Notes: generated by a model not told the origin, from the letters alone. DNA of 64,000 nt from Salticus scenicus (GCA_963930645.1 OZ005648.1:155519035-155583034), one strand, 5' to 3'. Positions 23,481 through 35,252 are shown, counted from the first letter of the stretch. A program made the numbers and translations.

Positions 23481-23790
23481 ATGGGGATTTCAATCCTTAT
23501 TAAAACGATCCTAATAAAATCCCCTTATGGGGAAATCACCATAAAACCCAATTGTAATGTATACCAAATCATAAGAAATGACAAAGACCCCATCCATCCT
23601 TTAGAAACAGCCGTAATATATAAAATACCCTACACTGACAGCCAAGGCAATAATAAATGTTATATCGGTAAATCAAAATAAAAACTAGGATCAAGGAACA
23701 CAGTCATGACATAGCCACAATCGAAATCACAACCGCATTAACGAAAGCTAATCTAGAAGACAATATAAATATTCATTTTGAAAACGTTAA
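23430..23790 (+). pseudogene. Penelope GIY-YIG endonuclease fragment, right arm
   Basis: The open frame 23430-23681 crosses the palindrome centre. Its last 45 codons carry the GIY-YIG start (IYKIPYTD, then CYIGKSK) and end at a premature stop. The downstream HSHDIAT-like part continues in other frames to about 23790. Same family as the left arm in mirror image. Only the part right of about 23520 is true Penelope coding sequence. Confidence 0.6.
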
Positions 23791-24196
23791 TAAAATTGCG
23801 AATGGCAACGATGTGGCGGGGCTTGATGACCAGTGGAGACGCAAGGCTTCTGACACCGAAAAGGCTGGTGAGCAAGCTGGGGTACCCTGGTGAAAACACG
23901 TTACAGCTTATCATGAAGTATGTAAAAGGTTTTTTCTTATTATAATTAATTTAAATCTTCATGTAAAACAAATAATTTATACTTATGATCATTATTTATC
24001 ACTTCTATACTTTAAAAACAAGCTAATTTTAAATTAAAAGTGTATTGTGAAAAAACAACTGCTCAGTGAACGGATATATCCATCAGCGGTAGTCAGATAG
24101 TTAAGAAATTGGAAACTTCATTAATTCCATGCATTTTATGTATTTGTATGCTTTGCACATCCTAGGCTTGTTGGGATATACAAGGATTTACTTTTT

Positions 24197-24409
24197 TTAA
24201 CCCTATTACTGTAACCGTGGACCCCAGAGATTTTTTAACTTGCTGAAAATAATACATACCTTATTTTTGAGAGGTCATAGCAAGTGACATCTCACCTCAA
24301 GGTGTATTACTCGAGAATAAAAATGCAATTGCTCAAATATCAGGGGTGGTTTAAATTTTTTCACATGAAGTATAAACGTCCTATTTCTAGGATACAGTAA
24401 TAGGGTTAA
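24197..24409. mobile_element. piggyBac-like MITE
   Basis: TTAACCCTATTACTGTAACC at the left and the inverted match GGATACAGTAATAGGGTTAA at the right. 213 bp including both TTAA sites, non-coding. Confidence 0.85.
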
Positions 24410-25134
24410 ATGTGAAATATTTTTCAAAGGGTATAAATTTTTGAGATAGCCAATTTCCAATTTTGTTATAAAAGACAATGGTTTGATCTGTATGTATTTT
24501 TATTTTAGCTCTTTCAGAATCATTATTTTTAAACATGATCTTTCAAAATCATTATTTTTAAACATATGATTTATAATAGTTGATTGTCTTATTTTTAAAT
24601 TGTTTTAATTTTTCATACTTCCTAATTCGAGTGTTTTTTAAAATTCTTATATATATATTTTTTATTCTTGTTTTCAGATTGCAAAGATTGAGTATACTGG
24701 ATTGTATTCGTTTTCAAAAGTTGTATTATCTTGTCTCACTTTTTTTTTTAATATCAGTGGATATAGATGATTTTAAAATACTAAACTCATGAAATATTTA
24801 TTAACATATGTATAATATCCATTAATACTATTATTATCATGAATTGCAGTTGAAAAAATTTATCCTTTTCTTAATTCCTTTTATTTTAATCTAATTCAGC
24901 CCTTTGCTGTATTATGCCTAATTCATTTATAGTTTGTTTTCCTTTTACCTTTCAATATTAATTTTTTTCTGCATTATTATATATTCAGTGGTGAATCATT
25001 GTCTGATCTTAATTGCATATTTTACTCAGGTTCCAAATTATTAATACATTTATACTGTTTTTCCTATGCATTTATTATTGATGAGGTAATTATTATTAAA
25101 TTGTTCTGTTATAAACTTTATTCTCTTTTTTTAG
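24410..25134 (+). other. intron-like sequence upstream of zinc-finger exon 1
   Basis: Non-coding. A 28-bp sequence (TTTCARAATCATTATTTTTA and following bases) is repeated in tandem at about 24510-24566. The region ends in the polypyrimidine-AG acceptor of exon 1 (CTCTTTTTTTAG, AG at 25133-25134). Confidence 0.5.
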
Positions 25135-25385
25135 GTTATGATACCTATCAATTTTTTCCTGTTGCCAAGTTTAGAAAAAATGATGATAAAATGCATAACT
25201 GTTTATATTGTACTTATTCAACAAACGATGCAAGTAACTTTAGAAGACACATGCATAAACATAGTGGCAAAAAATATGAATGTAGGATTTGTAATAAAAG
25301 ATATGTGAGGAAAGATTATTTAAGAATTCATTTACGAACTCATGGAATTCAAGTTGAAAGATATTCCAGAGATAACATTGAGTAA
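25135..25385 (+). CDS. C2H2 zinc-finger alternative terminal exon 1 (partial gene)
   Basis: The exon is entered after two bases of a split codon, codes for 82 residues and stops at TAA. A short leader with a basic and acidic patch (residues 11-18) precedes two C2H2 fingers: Cys22/Cys25-His38/His42 and Cys49/Cys52-His65/His69, both C-x2-C-x12-H-x3-H, joined by SGKKYE. Such fingers bind DNA. Predicted base-contacting residues (-1, 2, 3, 6) are D,S,N,R for finger 1 and R,D,Y,I for finger 2. Acceptor phase is the same as in four further exons downstream, so this looks like one of several alternative 3' ends of a nuclear transcription factor, perhaps of BTB type as in lola. Most diverged of the five. 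An open frame extending back to 24999 runs through the acceptor and is probably intronic. Confidence 0.75.
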
Positions 25386-25994
25386 TTTGCTGTAAAGGAT
25401 TTATTTTCTTTTAAACATTTTTCTTAAAAAAAAATAATAATAATAATAGTAAATGAAATAACAATCTGTTCAAGTTGTGTAGAAGAAATGATTTATAATT
25501 TTAATAATTGTTATCTCGCTGATAATATTCTCTTGAAGTTTGATTTGATCAAGTTACATATGAGGAAGAATTTTGCATTTATCGTTTTGCTATTAACAAC
25601 AACATAATTAAGCTAATTGTAATTCAGTGTGTAATAGTAATCCAACTAAGCTAATTGCAATCCAACTGAAAGACAAAACTGAACATTAGTTTGCTGTTAG
25701 ACAGTTTTTTCCTAGTTTATTAATTACTTTCATTGAGAGAAAGATATTATAACAATTTGCTTATAATTTTGTGTCATGATTTATTAATTTTTTTAATTTT
25801 TATTTTGTGTGTATTTCAAAATATCAAAATTAGTCAACACTATTCATTCAATTTTGTATTTATCCATTGATATCTTTTCACATAATATTTGTATTGTACC
25901 TTTTTAATTCATTTGAACAATACAATTTTTGTATTTGTGCATATTAAATGCAGTTATTGAAATTGTTATGATTTTTTTTTTTCTTTCCGAAATT

Positions 25995-26028
<34 letters not shown>

Positions 26029-26660
26029 GGGGGGGGGGGGGGGGGGAAGAGTTTCTGTTTTTCACATGAATCTTGTTTGTTCTTATAATACCCCATAAAC
26101 AACCCCTTGAAGGCAGTGTTTTCATTATTTATTTCTTTTATAATATTTGCCTTTGTAAATATAAACATTTATTTGTTTCATATTAAATCAGACACTGTGT
26201 TTATTTGAAAATAGAAAACATAGCCTTCCTAAAATAGCAGTATTTTAAAACAATTTATTGGAAGGAAAAAGAGTTTTTCCAATTAGTTGAATGCCAGTTA
26301 ATTAAGAGATTACTGTATTTATTTATTTTTATCATTGCAAATTATATATATATATATGTAATAGTTACTCACATTGAATACAGAATATTGAATTTCTCAT
26401 CACTAAACTAAATTAGTTTAGCATTCAGTTCACAAAATTTAAAATAAAATCACCAGGGAACCAAATAACTACGCTGAAGTCCTAAACACTGAGATATTTA
26501 ATACGAAGAGTTATTTACATGGTTCATTTACATGGTTCTAGGATGATTATAAGAGTATGAATATATAAGCATTGTCTGTGCTAATTTTGATTCTAATCAA
26601 AATCACATCAATCTGCAAGCACTTAGCTCAAATGCATCATCATGGAGAAAGGATCATGTC
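25386..26660. other. 3' flank of exon 1 and AT-rich non-coding DNA
   Basis: No clear AATAAA lies directly after the exon stop. A T-run followed by a G-run (about 26000-26046) makes spurious poly-Lys and poly-Pro frames on the minus strand. No gene. Confidence 0.45.
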
Positions 26661-26989
26661 TGACCCATTCGGCATCCGGCAAAGAACTCCCGCTTCTCCT
26701 CGAAACTCTTGTTGCCAGTAGAAGCTGTTGCTGTTTTGCAGTGACTAATACTGAAGCAGCAGTAGTGTTTTTCTGGAATGCAGAGAAGTTGAAGTACTTA
26801 TACCTCACATTTCGGCCATTCCTAGCTGCTGATGCCCTGATCAGCTCTCACCACTGCATCTGAAAAAGATAGAAAAAAAAAAAGAATGTTAGATTTATAT
26901 ATTTTTTCTTTTAATGTTATACAGCTGTAGGCCAAGCTTTCATTAAAAGCTTGGCCTACATCCAAGCTTTCATTACGGCTGTACAGCTT

Positions 26990-27950
26990 TGATTAGGTCC
27001 TTCATGACTTCTTACTTTTTCTATGTCATAGTGATCATTATTCTTGACAGCAATGACTTTGTAGGGACCAAGAAATTTTTTCTTCAGCTTAAGTCTAGAA
27101 CCATACTGTGTCCTCTCTATGGCCACCAATTAATTTATTTTGTAGATTTTAGCTTTCTTCTTTTATTAAATTGTTTCCCATTTTCTTCTTATATTTTCAT
27201 TATATTTCTTTTGGCTTCTTGCCTCATCTCTAAATGTTTATTCATCATGTTATTTTTGCATTCTTCATCTAAAATTTCTTTGATGTTCAAATCTTCTTTA
27301 TTTCACATTTTTGTGCCTATTATAAATTTGAATGGAGTATATTAGCACTCTTTGTAATGGTATTGTTGACAATCTGTTGCACATCTTCTATGAACTTATA
27401 CCACTTTGTTTCGTCATCCTTCAAAAGTTTAGATAAAACAGGAATAAAATTTTTATGCAGTCTTTCTATCTGGCCATTTCCTGTGGGTATTCCAGTAGTT
27501 ATTTTGATATGTTCTAGTTTTTGCTCAGTACAATATTCCTCAAATTCTCTGGCTGTAAAAGCTGTTCCTCTGTCTGTAATTATTCGCACAGGGTCAGTGG
27601 CGGATCCAGAACTTTTTTTTTTGGGGGGGGGGGAGGGGAATTTTTTAAGATAGTTATTCCAGATGAATGAAAAGTTTGCAATTATAATATTCAGTTGTGA
27701 ATGTGAGTACTTTTTTTGGGAGGGGGCTTAGATCCGCCACTGCACAGGGTTTCCGAACACTGCTTGCTGTAATTTTAACTTAGCTGTCATTTCATGGGAC
27801 AGGATAGTTGTTACAGGATAAAACCAGACAAATTTTGTACATGCATCTACAATGGTCAAGATTATTGATATTTTTTATTTGTTGACTGAAGTGAACCTGT
27901 GTAGTCAAAATGATAGGTGTGAAGTTGGACGTCATGTTTTAGTATGTGGT
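26990..27950 (-). pseudogene. gypsy-type integrase core and C-terminal segment
   Basis: The core opens with HFDYTGSLQ (first Asp), then LTIVDACTKFVWFYPV. It continues across the MITE insertion to RIITDRGTAFTAREFEEYC (second Asp) and GNGQIERLHKNF (catalytic Glu), the order of the retroviral-type DDE integrase fold. A single-base frameshift lies between the first two blocks near 27857-27868. After 27320 the frame is broken by stops, but a C-terminal piece with IERTQYGSRLKLKKKFLGPYKV is readable near 27045-27130. All three catalytic acids are present, yet the gene is dead through frameshift, stops and insertions. Confidence 0.8.
27595..27742. mobile_element. hAT-like MITE (148 bp) inside the integrase
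   Basis: Perfect 8-bp duplication CACAGGGT (27587-27594 and 27743-27750). TIRs are CAGTGGCGGATC and GATCCGCCACTG. The middle has runs of T and G. The integrase reading frame matches up on either side. Confidence 0.9.
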
Positions 27951-30428
27951 TTAACCCTTTACAGCGCACAACCCTTTAAAGTTGGAATTTCAACAAAAAA
28001 AGTTGTAGGCTATCTACTTTGGTCTAAAGGAGTACACAGGTATAATTTTGTAAAGATGGTACTTACCGTTTTGAATCTGTGGGTGTTCCATCAGTGGGAA
28101 CACTGCACCACTACAGCTCTGAAAAGTGCGTCTAAGAGCATCACAGTGAAGCGCATCAATCAGTAGAAGATTTTGCATATGAATTAAAAAACACTGTATT
28201 ATACCTGTGTAGTAGATTTAGCATGACCCATGATGCAGAGGCCTGCTACTCTACACTCCATTACCCGCTCCCCAAAAAATCTTGGTTATATGATTTTTTA
28301 TGAAATAATTTGATATTTACAGTTAGTATACATATGCACAAGTCCTGTGTGCAAAAAAATTTACAATTAGTCTATTTTTTAGCTTCATAAAATTTTTGGA
28401 AGCACGTCACACTCTTTTGGTAGAAGCACAAACCAACATTGCAGGTTTTACACATGAAACTAGTTTTGTGCGGTTGTTTTTATTTATAAACAAACAACCC
28501 TCCCTCGCAGCATCTGATAGCTTGACGTCATTCCCTCCAAACAGAGGGAAACAGAGCACGTAAACACAGATGTCTTCTCTCATCATTGTTTTCGGTTGCA
28601 TAATATGAAAAGCACTAGTGTCGCAGTGTTCCAGGAGATGGAACACCTTATTTTATTCAACGATTCCTCGTATGTTTCCTGTATAAAAAAATAAAAATAA
28701 TATAGAATAAATAATTTAGAGTACAGCCAACCAGGGGTCTGTCTATGGGGAAAACTGGGTCCGTTTACGGACCTTTCACAAAATTCCATGCTGAAAAAAC
28801 GGACCCTTCACAAAATTCCATATTCATAAAACGGACCCTTCACAAAATTCCATACTCATAAAACGGATCCTTCACAAAATTCAATTTGGAGATAAACAAA
28901 CTTTTCCCAAAATTTTTTGGAAAAACAAAGCATTTATAAAATAATACTGAGCAAAAACATCTGCTCAGCAATATATAAACATTGCATCCCATCAATTTTC
29001 TCTTATGTTCTTGTACTAGTCACTATATGACTACATGACAATAAAACCACGCCTTCATTTCTCGCAGAGTCCACGCTGATTAGTAAGGGGGATGGCGTCA
29101 AACACGATAATGGGTGTGGCATACCTTTCCTTGATGTGACGAAATTTTTCTGTGGAAAATTACATAAATATTTTGGCAACATCTTTTTGCCGCATTGAGT
29201 TAGTTTTTGTTTAGTTTGTAATTCTTTAGTATGTGGTTTGTAGAGTAGCATAACTAAAGATGTGTGATTTTGTATTTTCGTTATTTTGTCAGTAATTTGA
29301 TCGCTTCCATTTAATAAAGATGTAGCAAGGCCGGCCAGTTACGGGAGGAAATTCCCATAATTTGGACTATTACGTTAAAAAAAATACGTTCAAATTACGT
29401 TGCTCCTCTTTTATTGATTGGCTGATAACAAGATACAGAAAGATTAGGGCTTCTGTCTAAATGATTTGAGTATCATTTGAAATTCAGAGGATTTTTTTTT
29501 TTTTTTTTTTCTGAAACACTAGTTTTTTGGGGGGTTTTACCTAATGAGTCGTAATCATCCATTAAAAGCATAAGCATATATATCAGAGTTGTCCCCCAGG
29601 TTTATAAAAAGGGCAATGTGCTGCTAATGAAAAGGTATTTTCTAGATTCATGTGGCAGTTTTGGATTTTTGAGGATTCATTTAATATTTAAAATCCAGAC
29701 ATTTATTTTAAAATTTCGATTTTAAGTACAAATAAAGGAAAAACTTTTAAACTTTAACTTTCTTTACAACTTAATTTTGCTTGTTACTGATATATGAATG
29801 ACTGTTGATTGTTATGCACAACACATTACATTTATTTATATTTATAACATGTCTTCAATTTGAAGGTTATTTTCAATAAAAGGCAAGGGCACAACTTTTT
29901 TAGATTAAGGGCAAGAAGGTGCAACTTTCAGTCAAAGGGCAGGCAGGGCACATCGCCCTCCTGAAATTGTCTAGATGAAACATATATACATATGTGTGTG
30001 TGTGCAGATAAAATTTGTGAAATGAATTTTCACAAAAATAAAAATAATAACTATGTCAGAAAAAATTTTCACAAAATTAAGAAAAATTCACAAAAATAAG
30101 AAAATTTTTCACAAAAATAGGACCCTGGAAAAAAAACCTGGATAGACCCCTGCCAACGATATAACATATAAATCTTTTTTCAAGCAATCTTTTTTGTATC
30201 ACAAAAAAATATTCAAAATTTCTTGTAAATACGAGGATTTAAAATTACACGTTCTAGCTAAATATCATGGATTGCTTTGTGTAGTGATGCCATCTATGGT
30301 TGAAAAGGAAAGTTCAAAGTAAAAAAAAAAAACCCTATTTTTAGGCATTTGCAATTGCATTTAATGGTTGGAGAAGCTAGCAAAGTTAGGTGTTCCATGT
30401 AGTGGAACACTGAACGGCAAAGGGTTAA
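27951..30428. mobile_element. TTAA-flanked piggyBac-like element splitting the integrase
   Basis: Edges are TTAACCCTTTACAGC and the inverted match GGCAAAGGGTTAA. The motif GGTGTTCCAT...GGAACACTG occurs near 28081, inverted near 28624 and again at about 30391, like subterminal binding sites. No transposase is seen. A further TIR element (28732-30152) is nested inside. The gypsy integrase resumes on both sides. Confidence 0.75.
28732..30152. mobile_element. TIR element with 32-bp repeats, nested in the piggyBac-like element
   Basis: Ends are CAGGGGTCTGTCTA and the inverted TAGACCCCTG, flanked by CCAAC on both sides. GGGTCCG-type motifs lie inside both ends. About four 32-bp tandem units (ACGGACCCTTCACAAAATTC and following) fill 28756-28885, and a cruder TTCACAAAA repeat lies at 30015-30118. 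No transposase. Superfamily unassigned; hAT is possible from the CAGGGG ends. Confidence 0.6.
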
Positions 30429-30640
30429 GAAGCCTTCTGCCTTGCCCATTTTTTTTTTTTTTTGTTATAAAGCATGCATTCTACACAATTTGGTATGACC
30501 ATGTCAATAAACTTCTTAACTTTAGGAATATAGAATTCCTTTTTTAGTAATTCCTCTGTCTTTGCAGTAGCAAAATGACTTTTATTATGTATTTTACGTA
30601 CAGTTTCTTTTTGCATTTCTTTAGGTACCACAATTAATTC
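30429..30640 (-). pseudogene. gypsy-type integrase zinc-binding module
   Basis: The minus-strand frame carries the HHCC integrase module: H in IHNKSH, H a few residues on, then NCVECML with the Cys pair, and a Lys-rich stretch (A-run near 30451). This domain helps integrase multimerise and hold the cDNA ends. The frame is lost in the Lys run, just before the TTAA at 30425. No RT is found upstream, so the element is 5' truncated. Confidence 0.7.
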
Positions 30641-32126
30641 TATACCAATGTATATTACTAGATCTGCAGATCAGGAGCCTCAATGTCCTATTTGCATCAC
30701 ATATTATTCATTAGGTCATTTTTATTTATTTCTTATTATATAATAGTATATGATGATACGATTGACTTGGTACATAAAGAGATACGTTCCTGAGGGGGGC
30801 CCGCATCTCTCTATATATATACCTATACTGTATATCATATATATGCATTCTTAATAACTGACAATCTTATATTATTTCCCTGAAATTCATAAATATTTGC
30901 ACCATACTTTAAACTAATTACTAATTGTATGCTCTCACTTTTCCACAGAAAAACATGCTTTTAAAATTCCATTAAATTTAATGAGGTGTAATTGTAATAC
31001 ACTTTTAAGAAATACCTACTATAGACCATAATAGTACAGAAATCTTTTATGTATCCCGGTAAAGAAGCCACTGTTATTATATGCGCCAATAATAAGAATA
31101 CGCCTAATTATAACCCCAGTGGCAGAAACGCTGCAACACGGCGACATAATCGCGGACACAGAAAAACAGCTTGCAGACAGTTTTTGTCTTCACTAATAAA
31201 AAAATTAGTCTGCAACTTTCGGACACTCTTTGTCTGTACTAATAAAAAAAAAATTGCTTGCAGCTTTCAGACAGTTTTTGTCTGCAGTCATAAAAATTGC
31301 CTGCAATTTACAGACATTTTTCGCCCACGACAATGTGCTACCGATGTATGACGTCTTAGACACTCTCTGGTAGGAACTCTAGAGCCCCCTATAGGTGCCT
31401 TGGTAGGAACACACAAAACAGTGCTTAACAAAAGTGACCTAGGAACCTAGATCTCCCTTGATAGGCAGCGTTATGCATGTATTCTTTTCTCCTGTTACCT
31501 GTTACTGAGATTCTACGGGAACGTAGAAAAGTGCTAATTTCATTTTAAACTCTTCCAAAACTTCTCCTCCACTTCAAAATTCACTTAAAAATTTCTGTAT
31601 CAAAACTAAAACTAATACTTTTATCATTTATAATTATTTTTATTGTGTTGTGTCAAACATTGCTATAAAATATTTAATTGAATAAGTCAAACTTATTATT
31701 TTATAATTGTTTATACTATATTGTTCTGTAGTAAAATTGTATTGTGTATTGTTGCACAAGATCACCACTGTTGTTAACCCCCCTGCCAGATTGCCGCTAT
31801 CAGTTTTCAGGCTTTTTGAGTGTAAGCCATTTTCACCCCTGACTACATGCAGATTTCGCAGACAGATTATAGAATTTTAAAAACCTGTTGCAGACAGTTA
31901 TAAAATAGATGATTATTCTTAACTTATACATATATATATCACCATGTCAATCATATACGGTCGAAAATATAGTTGTCATATTGTCCAATATGAGGCTTTT
32001 TTTTTTCTTTCAATATCTGTAGATGTTATATGTATATATAAACTTATAAAATATAAACAGATGGAGAAGGATCAAAATAAAACAAAATCAGTTAAATAAT
32101 AGAAGCGTACATAACTACATATGGGT
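30641..32126. other. non-coding DNA with a decayed 50-bp tandem repeat
   Basis: At about 31165-31325 three to four imperfect units carry GCAGACAGTTTTTGTCT followed by ACTAATAAAAA. An open frame 31049-31351 runs through them and repeats a Phe/Cys-rich pattern; I read it as a repeat by-product. Nothing else is recognised. Confidence 0.45.
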
Positions 32127-32621
32127 CATTCCATGCCAAATCAACCAAAAAATTTCAATTTTCAACCTGACCACCTCAGATTTCTATGAAACTTGCAGGA
32201 ATCATTCTCCTTGATGATATAAATGAGAATATATTTTTAGAAAATTTTTATCTCTTTCGATTTTTTTTAAATTAATTTTTTTAATTTCAAAAAATCAGCA
32301 TTTTTTAGCTTGTGTAAGGATTTTCAATCTCAAATTTCTCAAGTTCTATAAGGGGTAGAGAAGTTTATGACCCCTCATTTTAAAGAGTATTTTCCAAGGT
32401 TTAATTTGATATGCAACATCATTATGTTGCATAAAAATTTTAAAAATTATTAAATTTTAAAAATTTCAAAGATAGTGTTTTTTAAAAATTTTTTAAAAAA
32501 TATATGTTTTTGGTTATACTAAAAGCTATATAACCTGAAACTTTTAGAGTGGGATCTCTATGGGATCAGAAGTTATTACAAAAAACTTAGTTACTCTACA
32601 TGTTAAATTGTATTATAATTA

Positions 32622-33205
32622 CAGTTGAATCTCGAAAATCCGGATTTTGCAGGACCACGGCGATTCCAGATTTTAGAGATTTATTGAAAACTAATTTTTT
32701 GTGATATTATAATAACATACAAACTGCAATTTTATGTTAATGAAAATAAACAACAAATCAAATTGGTTAATTAAAATATAAATATAATAAAAGACTTATG
32801 TTAAATTAAAACAGATATATTACACTAAAATATAATAAAGAACTGATAATGCCTCCTAAATAACTGCTAATAAACTAAGGAAACAATTTTTTTTAACATT
32901 TCAGTAATTATTTTTTACAATGATTTTATTATTATTATTATTATTTATTTCCCCCCCCCCCCCCCATTTTATAACTTACCTTTTTTTGTAAAAAAATAAA
33001 ATCTTTAATTCACAATCAAATAATATAAAAATATGTCAGATTATGTTCAAATTTATGTATTCAGTGTTCAATTAAATGAATTTTAAACTGCATTGCACAA
33101 GAAATATGGAAATAAGATACAGCTAAGTCTTATTTTAAAATTAAAATTGAAAAATCGTCTGGATTTTAGAGATTTTTGGATGTCCGGATTTTTGAGGTTC
33201 AATTG
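32622..33205. mobile_element. pogo/Tigger-like MITE in the left arm of the long-TIR element
   Basis: TA flanks (32620-32621 and 33206-33207). Ends are CAGTTGAATCTCGAAAATCC and GGATTTTTGAGGTTCAATTG. The inverted counterpart at about 34745-34770 has the unoccupied site with one TA. It carries a 16-17 C run near 32950. Confidence 0.9.
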
Positions 33206-33240
33206 TACCATATAATATGCTTACTTGATAAAAGACATTA

Positions 33241-34720
33241 ATTTGAAAGTTCATATTTATGACTAGTAAAATAGTAAAAAAAAGTTTTCTTCATGAAAAT
33301 TTCTAAGATCATTAAAAATTTGATTATTTGATTTCTTTTTTAAATGTGTGTGTGTAATTCTACAAGTTTCAAATTTTTAAGATTATAATCATTAGTGATG
33401 GTTTTAAAACTTACGCAGTTTTTTAAAGACAGATTACAAAATGATTACAATATAAGGTTATAAATTTATATCAGAAGCCATTCAGATAATAAATTACTAC
33501 ACTTACAAATTAATGACAGCATAAATCATAAGTAAGTAAATAATAATCAATTTATTTGCTAATTAGAGATGTTCTGGTTCAAAATTGTCTTTATTTAAAG
33601 ATTGTTTTATTTATATTGTTGCTGGCATATGACTCATCTGCATCTCCACTGTAGTTTAATTTTTTATATCTCTTCTGAGATCTCAATGTAGAAAAAGTTA
33701 GTTGTGATTTTGGGTTCATACCAGGGTTCCAACTCAATTTCAAAAATCAAATTCCCTGACTTATTCAAGTCATGAAATTTGGTTTGCAACATAAAAGGTA
33801 AGCTCACAGTGTAAAACATAAAACAGCTTGCGACATAAAAGACAGCATAGTCATGTGATCCGCAACATACACTGAATGCTCAAAAAGCATTTTCCAGGTT
33901 TATATCATCATTTTCCCAGCTTTTTAGACAATATTTGTGATTTTTCTCTGACATTTCCTTTACTTTTTTCAATAATTTCAAATTTCCTGACTTTTCCAGA
34001 TTCTTCAGTAAAATAAGCATTTTATTGTTTTTTAAATCAAACATTTTTGGCATATTTATTTTAAACAATGAGTACCCTCTTCAGATAAAAAAATTTAATC
34101 AATTCTATTTAGTTTTTACTTTTGTGATGCAAGAAATTTTATTTCTTCTTACAACCTGACTTTAAATTAGTATAATTTTTATGATTAAATGTATAATTAA
34201 ATTTGTATGATCATTAAGACTTTGTGTAAATATGAGTAAACCTAGCACATCTAAACATTTTTCTATATATTGCTATAACCCATTCAAGAAAGGTGGCCAT
34301 GATTATTAAAAAAAAGTTTGTGATTTGTAATAATGAAAAAATTTATATTTATATATGTTTTCATTTATAATAAATGAAAACATTTTGAGATATAGTCCAA
34401 ATTTGTATAAACATGTACTGGATGTCATAAAGCTATATTAAAGCTTCCAGTAATTTTAACTGAACAATGTATTTATACGTACCTTTGTTTCTTTATTATC
34501 ATTTCTAATCGCAGTAAGAACCTACTCTAAAACATTCCAGCTATAAAACTCACAGTAATTTAAAAAAAAAAAAAAAAAATTTCTAATAATCTAAAAAAAT
34601 TTATCAAAAAAAAATTGTTGTTTATTTTTTATTAAGCACAATTACATTGAATATTGATCCCCTTCCCCATGTTTAATTGTATATTAGCATGCAATACTGT
34701 ATGTGTGAATTTTAATTAAC
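33241..34720. other. middle of the long-TIR element, no gene recognised
   Basis: At about 33720-34040 there is sequence with CAGGGTTCCAACTCAATTTC at its left and AATTTCCTGACTTTTCCAG near its right, perhaps another decayed repeat. A 62-codon minus-strand frame here (33880-34068) is Lys/Asn-rich and unconvincing. Confidence 0.35.
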
Positions 34721-35252
34721 AGGTATTTTATAAAGTAAGCATATTATATGATAATTGTAATACAATTTACCGTGTAGAGTAGTTAGGTTTTTTGTCATAA
34801 CTCCTGATCCCATTGAGATCCCACTCTAAAAGTTTCAGGTTATATAGCTTTTAGTATAACCAAAAACATATATTTTTTTCAGATTTTTTAAAAAACACTA
34901 TCTTTAATTTTTTTTAAATTTAAAAATTTAAATTTTTTTTTAATTTTTACCCAACATAATGATGTTGCATATCAAATTAAACCTTGTGAAATACTCTTTA
35001 AAATGAGGGGTCATAAACTTCGCTATCCCTTATAGAACTTGAGAAATTTGAGATTAAAAACGCTTATACAAGCTAAAAAATGCTGATTTTTTGAAATTTA
35101 AAAAAATTATTTTAAAAAAATCGAACAAGATAAAATTAAAAAAAAAATATATTCTCATTTATATGATCAAGGAGAATGATTCCTGCAAGTTTCATAGAAA
35201 TCTGAGGGGGTCAGGTTGAGTGAGTGGTTGATTTGGCATGGAATGACCCATA

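Larger units (their letters stand above)
22964..23952. mobile_element. inverted dimer of a Penelope-like element 3' end
   Basis: Two arms of about 450-500 bp meet near 23500-23520, with 3' ends pointing outward. Each arm codes, outward, for the same protein tail: YKIPYTDSQ, then CYIGKS, then an RIKEHSHDIAT-like stretch. YKIP and YIGKS match the GIY-YIG endonuclease of Penelope-like retroelements, which nicks the target DNA. The arms have diverged by small indels and an extra segment near 23091-23115, so the dimer is not recent. Both copies are broken. Confidence 0.65.
22832..24104. mobile_element. TTAA-flanked element carrying an inverted Penelope dimer
   Basis: The edges are TTAACCATCTGACCACC at the left and the inverted match GGTAGTCAGATAGTTAA at the right. 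TTAA duplication suggests a piggyBac-like MITE. Its own DNA seems limited to about 130-150 bp on each side; the middle (22964-23952) is a Penelope-derived palindrome. Confidence 0.55.
26940..30640 (-). mobile_element. Ty3/gypsy-type retrotransposon remnant, integrase only, with nested insertions
   Basis: Reading the minus strand from 30640 down, the zinc-binding integrase module (30429-30640), the DDE core (27320-27950) and a GPYK-type C-terminal segment (about 26990-27320) come in the normal order. The core is split from the zinc module by a TTAA-flanked element (27951-30428) and is itself cut by a 148-bp hAT-like MITE (27595-27742). No reverse transcriptase or LTR was found. Borders are approximate; a 31-bp hairpin (GGCCAAGCTTTCATTAAAAG and following) lies near 26930-26962. 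Confidence 0.75.
32127..35252. mobile_element. long-TIR DNA transposon remnant
   Basis: Arms of about 500 bp are inverted repeats of each other. Outer ends read GGGTCATTCCATGCCAAATC and its complement. AT or ATAT flanks both ends. The left arm (32127-32621 plus 33208-33240) is interrupted by a pogo-like MITE that the right arm (about 34720-35252) lacks. No transposase frame is recognised in the 1.5-kb middle, so the superfamily is unassigned. Confidence 0.75.

Noticed and set aside
24999..25134. Upstream extension of the exon 1 frame
   Set aside because: It is Phe/Leu/Tyr-rich AT-driven sequence that ends at a good splice acceptor; the other four exons also start at the acceptor.
31049..31351. 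Cys-rich 100-residue frame with internal repeats
   Set aside because: The repeated pattern follows a decayed 50-bp DNA repeat, so the protein pattern is a by-product.
33880..34068. Lys/Asn-rich frame on the minus strand
   Set aside because: Short, low complexity, in transposon-like DNA.
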